A stretch of 53,865 bases of DNA from Bacillota bacterium (GTDB lineage Bacteria; Bacillota; Clostridia; Saccharofermentanales; DTU023): the NCBI GenBank assembly GCA_023389255.1, contig JAEWER010000024.1, positions 1-53,865 of the forward strand, in the 5' to 3' direction. Shown piece by piece: positions 53,149-53,865 of the stretch; within the stretch, counting starts at the first letter, position 1, and every line of letters begins with the position of its first letter. The notes beneath the pieces were generated by a model that was given only the letters and a program-made list of their open reading frames with translations, was not told where the DNA came from and ran no database searches. The position numbers and the translations under genes are program-made.

Positions 53149-53865
53149 ATGCAAAAAAAGCTATTGTTGATTGATGGTAATAGTCTAATTAATCGTGCCT
53201 ATCATGGTACTTTGCGCGGTAAGCGATTGAGCGCAGCAGATGGCACACCTACAGGGGCAATTTATGCCTTTCTCAACATGTTTTTGCGCTATCAACAAGA
53301 GCTTGAACCAGATGCTATTGCCTGTGCCTTTGATTTGCCGGGTCCGACCTTCAGGCACGAGCAATATCAAGAATATAAAGCAAAGCGCCGTGGTATGGAT
53401 GATGACTTAGCCGTACAACTGCCTTTACTAAAAGAGATGTTAGAAGCAATGGGTGTGAGCACCATAGGTGTTAAGGGTTATGAAGCTGATGACATTATCG
53501 GTAGTTATGCTAAAGCAGGGAGCAACGAGCAATATCAAGTTTTTATCGTCACTGGTGATAGAGATAGTTTTCAATTAATCGACGATCAGGTTACCGTTCT
53601 TTATACCAGTTTTAGTAATCGACAATCGCAAACCATAGCTTACGATCGAGAAAAATTTACTGAGGAATATGGTTTCCCGCCAGAACAATTTGTTGAGCTT
53701 AAAGCCTTGATGGGAGATGCTTCAGATAATATCCCTGGCGTTGCCAAAGTAGGTAAAGTTACTGGTACTAAATTAATTTTAGATTATGCCAATCTAGAGA
53801 ATATTTATGCTCATCTAGAGGAGCTAAAAGGATCTCTGCGCCATAATTTGGAAGCTGGCAAAGAG
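53149..53865 (+). CDS. polA: DNA polymerase I, N-terminal part (runs off window end)
   Basis: An open frame of 239 codons from ATG 53149 continues to the window end. It encodes the 5'-3' exonuclease (FEN) domain: LLIDGNSLINRAYHG (about 5-19), CAFDLPGPTFRHEQY, VKGYEADDIIGSYA, VTGDRDSFQLID and LMGDASDNIPGV carry the acidic metal ligands. Pol I removes RNA primers and fills gaps. Whether the proofreading domain of this Pol I is intact lies outside the window. Confidence 0.95.
   Translation, partial: MQKKLLLIDGNSLINRAYHGTLRGKRLSAADGTPTGAIYAFLNMFLRYQQELEPDAIACAFDLPGPTFRHEQYQEYKAKRRGMDDDLAVQLPLLKEMLEAMGVSTIGVKGYEADDIIGSYAKAGSNEQYQVFIVTGDRDSFQLIDDQVTVLYTSFSNRQSQTIAYDREKFTEEYGFPPEQFVELKALMGDASDNIPGVAKVGKVTGTKLILDYANLENIYAHLEELKGSLRHNLEAGKE

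Overview
The window reads as chromosomal DNA of a low-GC, Gram-positive-type bacterium of the Bacillota. The signs are a PolC-type replicase, a sufCBDSU iron-sulfur operon, an IspH fused to ribosomal protein S1, the MEP isoprenoid route, ScpA/ScpB and AGGAGG-type ribosome binding sites. The IspH-S1 fusion and the divergent IMP dehydrogenase point to Clostridia. I cannot name a genus from the sequence alone.

Layout. (1) 1-670: the end of an rRNA operon (23S 3' part, 5S, tRNA-Asn) with a terminator. (2) 704-3640: an M20-peptidase-like protein that has lost its metal ligands, then a purine/xanthine-type permease. (3) 3674-4372: a flavin reductase on the minus strand. (4) 4541-16345: a tightly packed plus-strand run, sufC-sufB-sufD-sufS-sufU-rsmD-coaD-coiled coil-ddl-pseudo-amidotransferase-guaB-greA-lysS, closed by a strong terminator. 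(5) 16667-21949: an accessory module made of a beta-propeller lipoprotein, a membrane-anchored protein with two CxxC motifs, a secreted six-cysteine basic peptide with its own promoter, and a three-gene MacB/FtsX-type ABC transporter. A bidirectional terminator closes it. (6) 22024-23364: an NADH oxidase on the minus strand. (7) 23586-30529: E2-like acyltransferase, M50 protease, scpA, scpB, cmk, plsC and ispH-S1. (8) 30683-32132: rpsB-tsf with a structured leader. (9) 32290 to the end: a long housekeeping run, pyrH-frr-uppS-cdsA-dxr-rseP-ispG-polC-priA-def-fmt-rsmB-rlmN-FHA/SEDS-PBP-small membrane protein-polA (cut by the window end).

How the parts work together. The suf genes build Fe-S clusters, which IspG, IspH and RlmN encoded here all need. 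Dxr, IspG and IspH make isoprenoids, UppS turns them into the undecaprenyl carrier, and Ddl, the SEDS protein and the PBP use that carrier or its products for the wall. PlsC and CdsA supply phospholipid precursors.

The best candidate for an undescribed system is the 16.7-21.9 kb module. I read it as production, oxidative folding and export of (or self-protection from) a disulfide-bonded secreted peptide. A second strong observation is that PolC keeps a proofreading-exonuclease-sized insert from which several catalytic residues are gone. Two further proteins (704-2128 and 12197-12772) look like pseudoenzymes.
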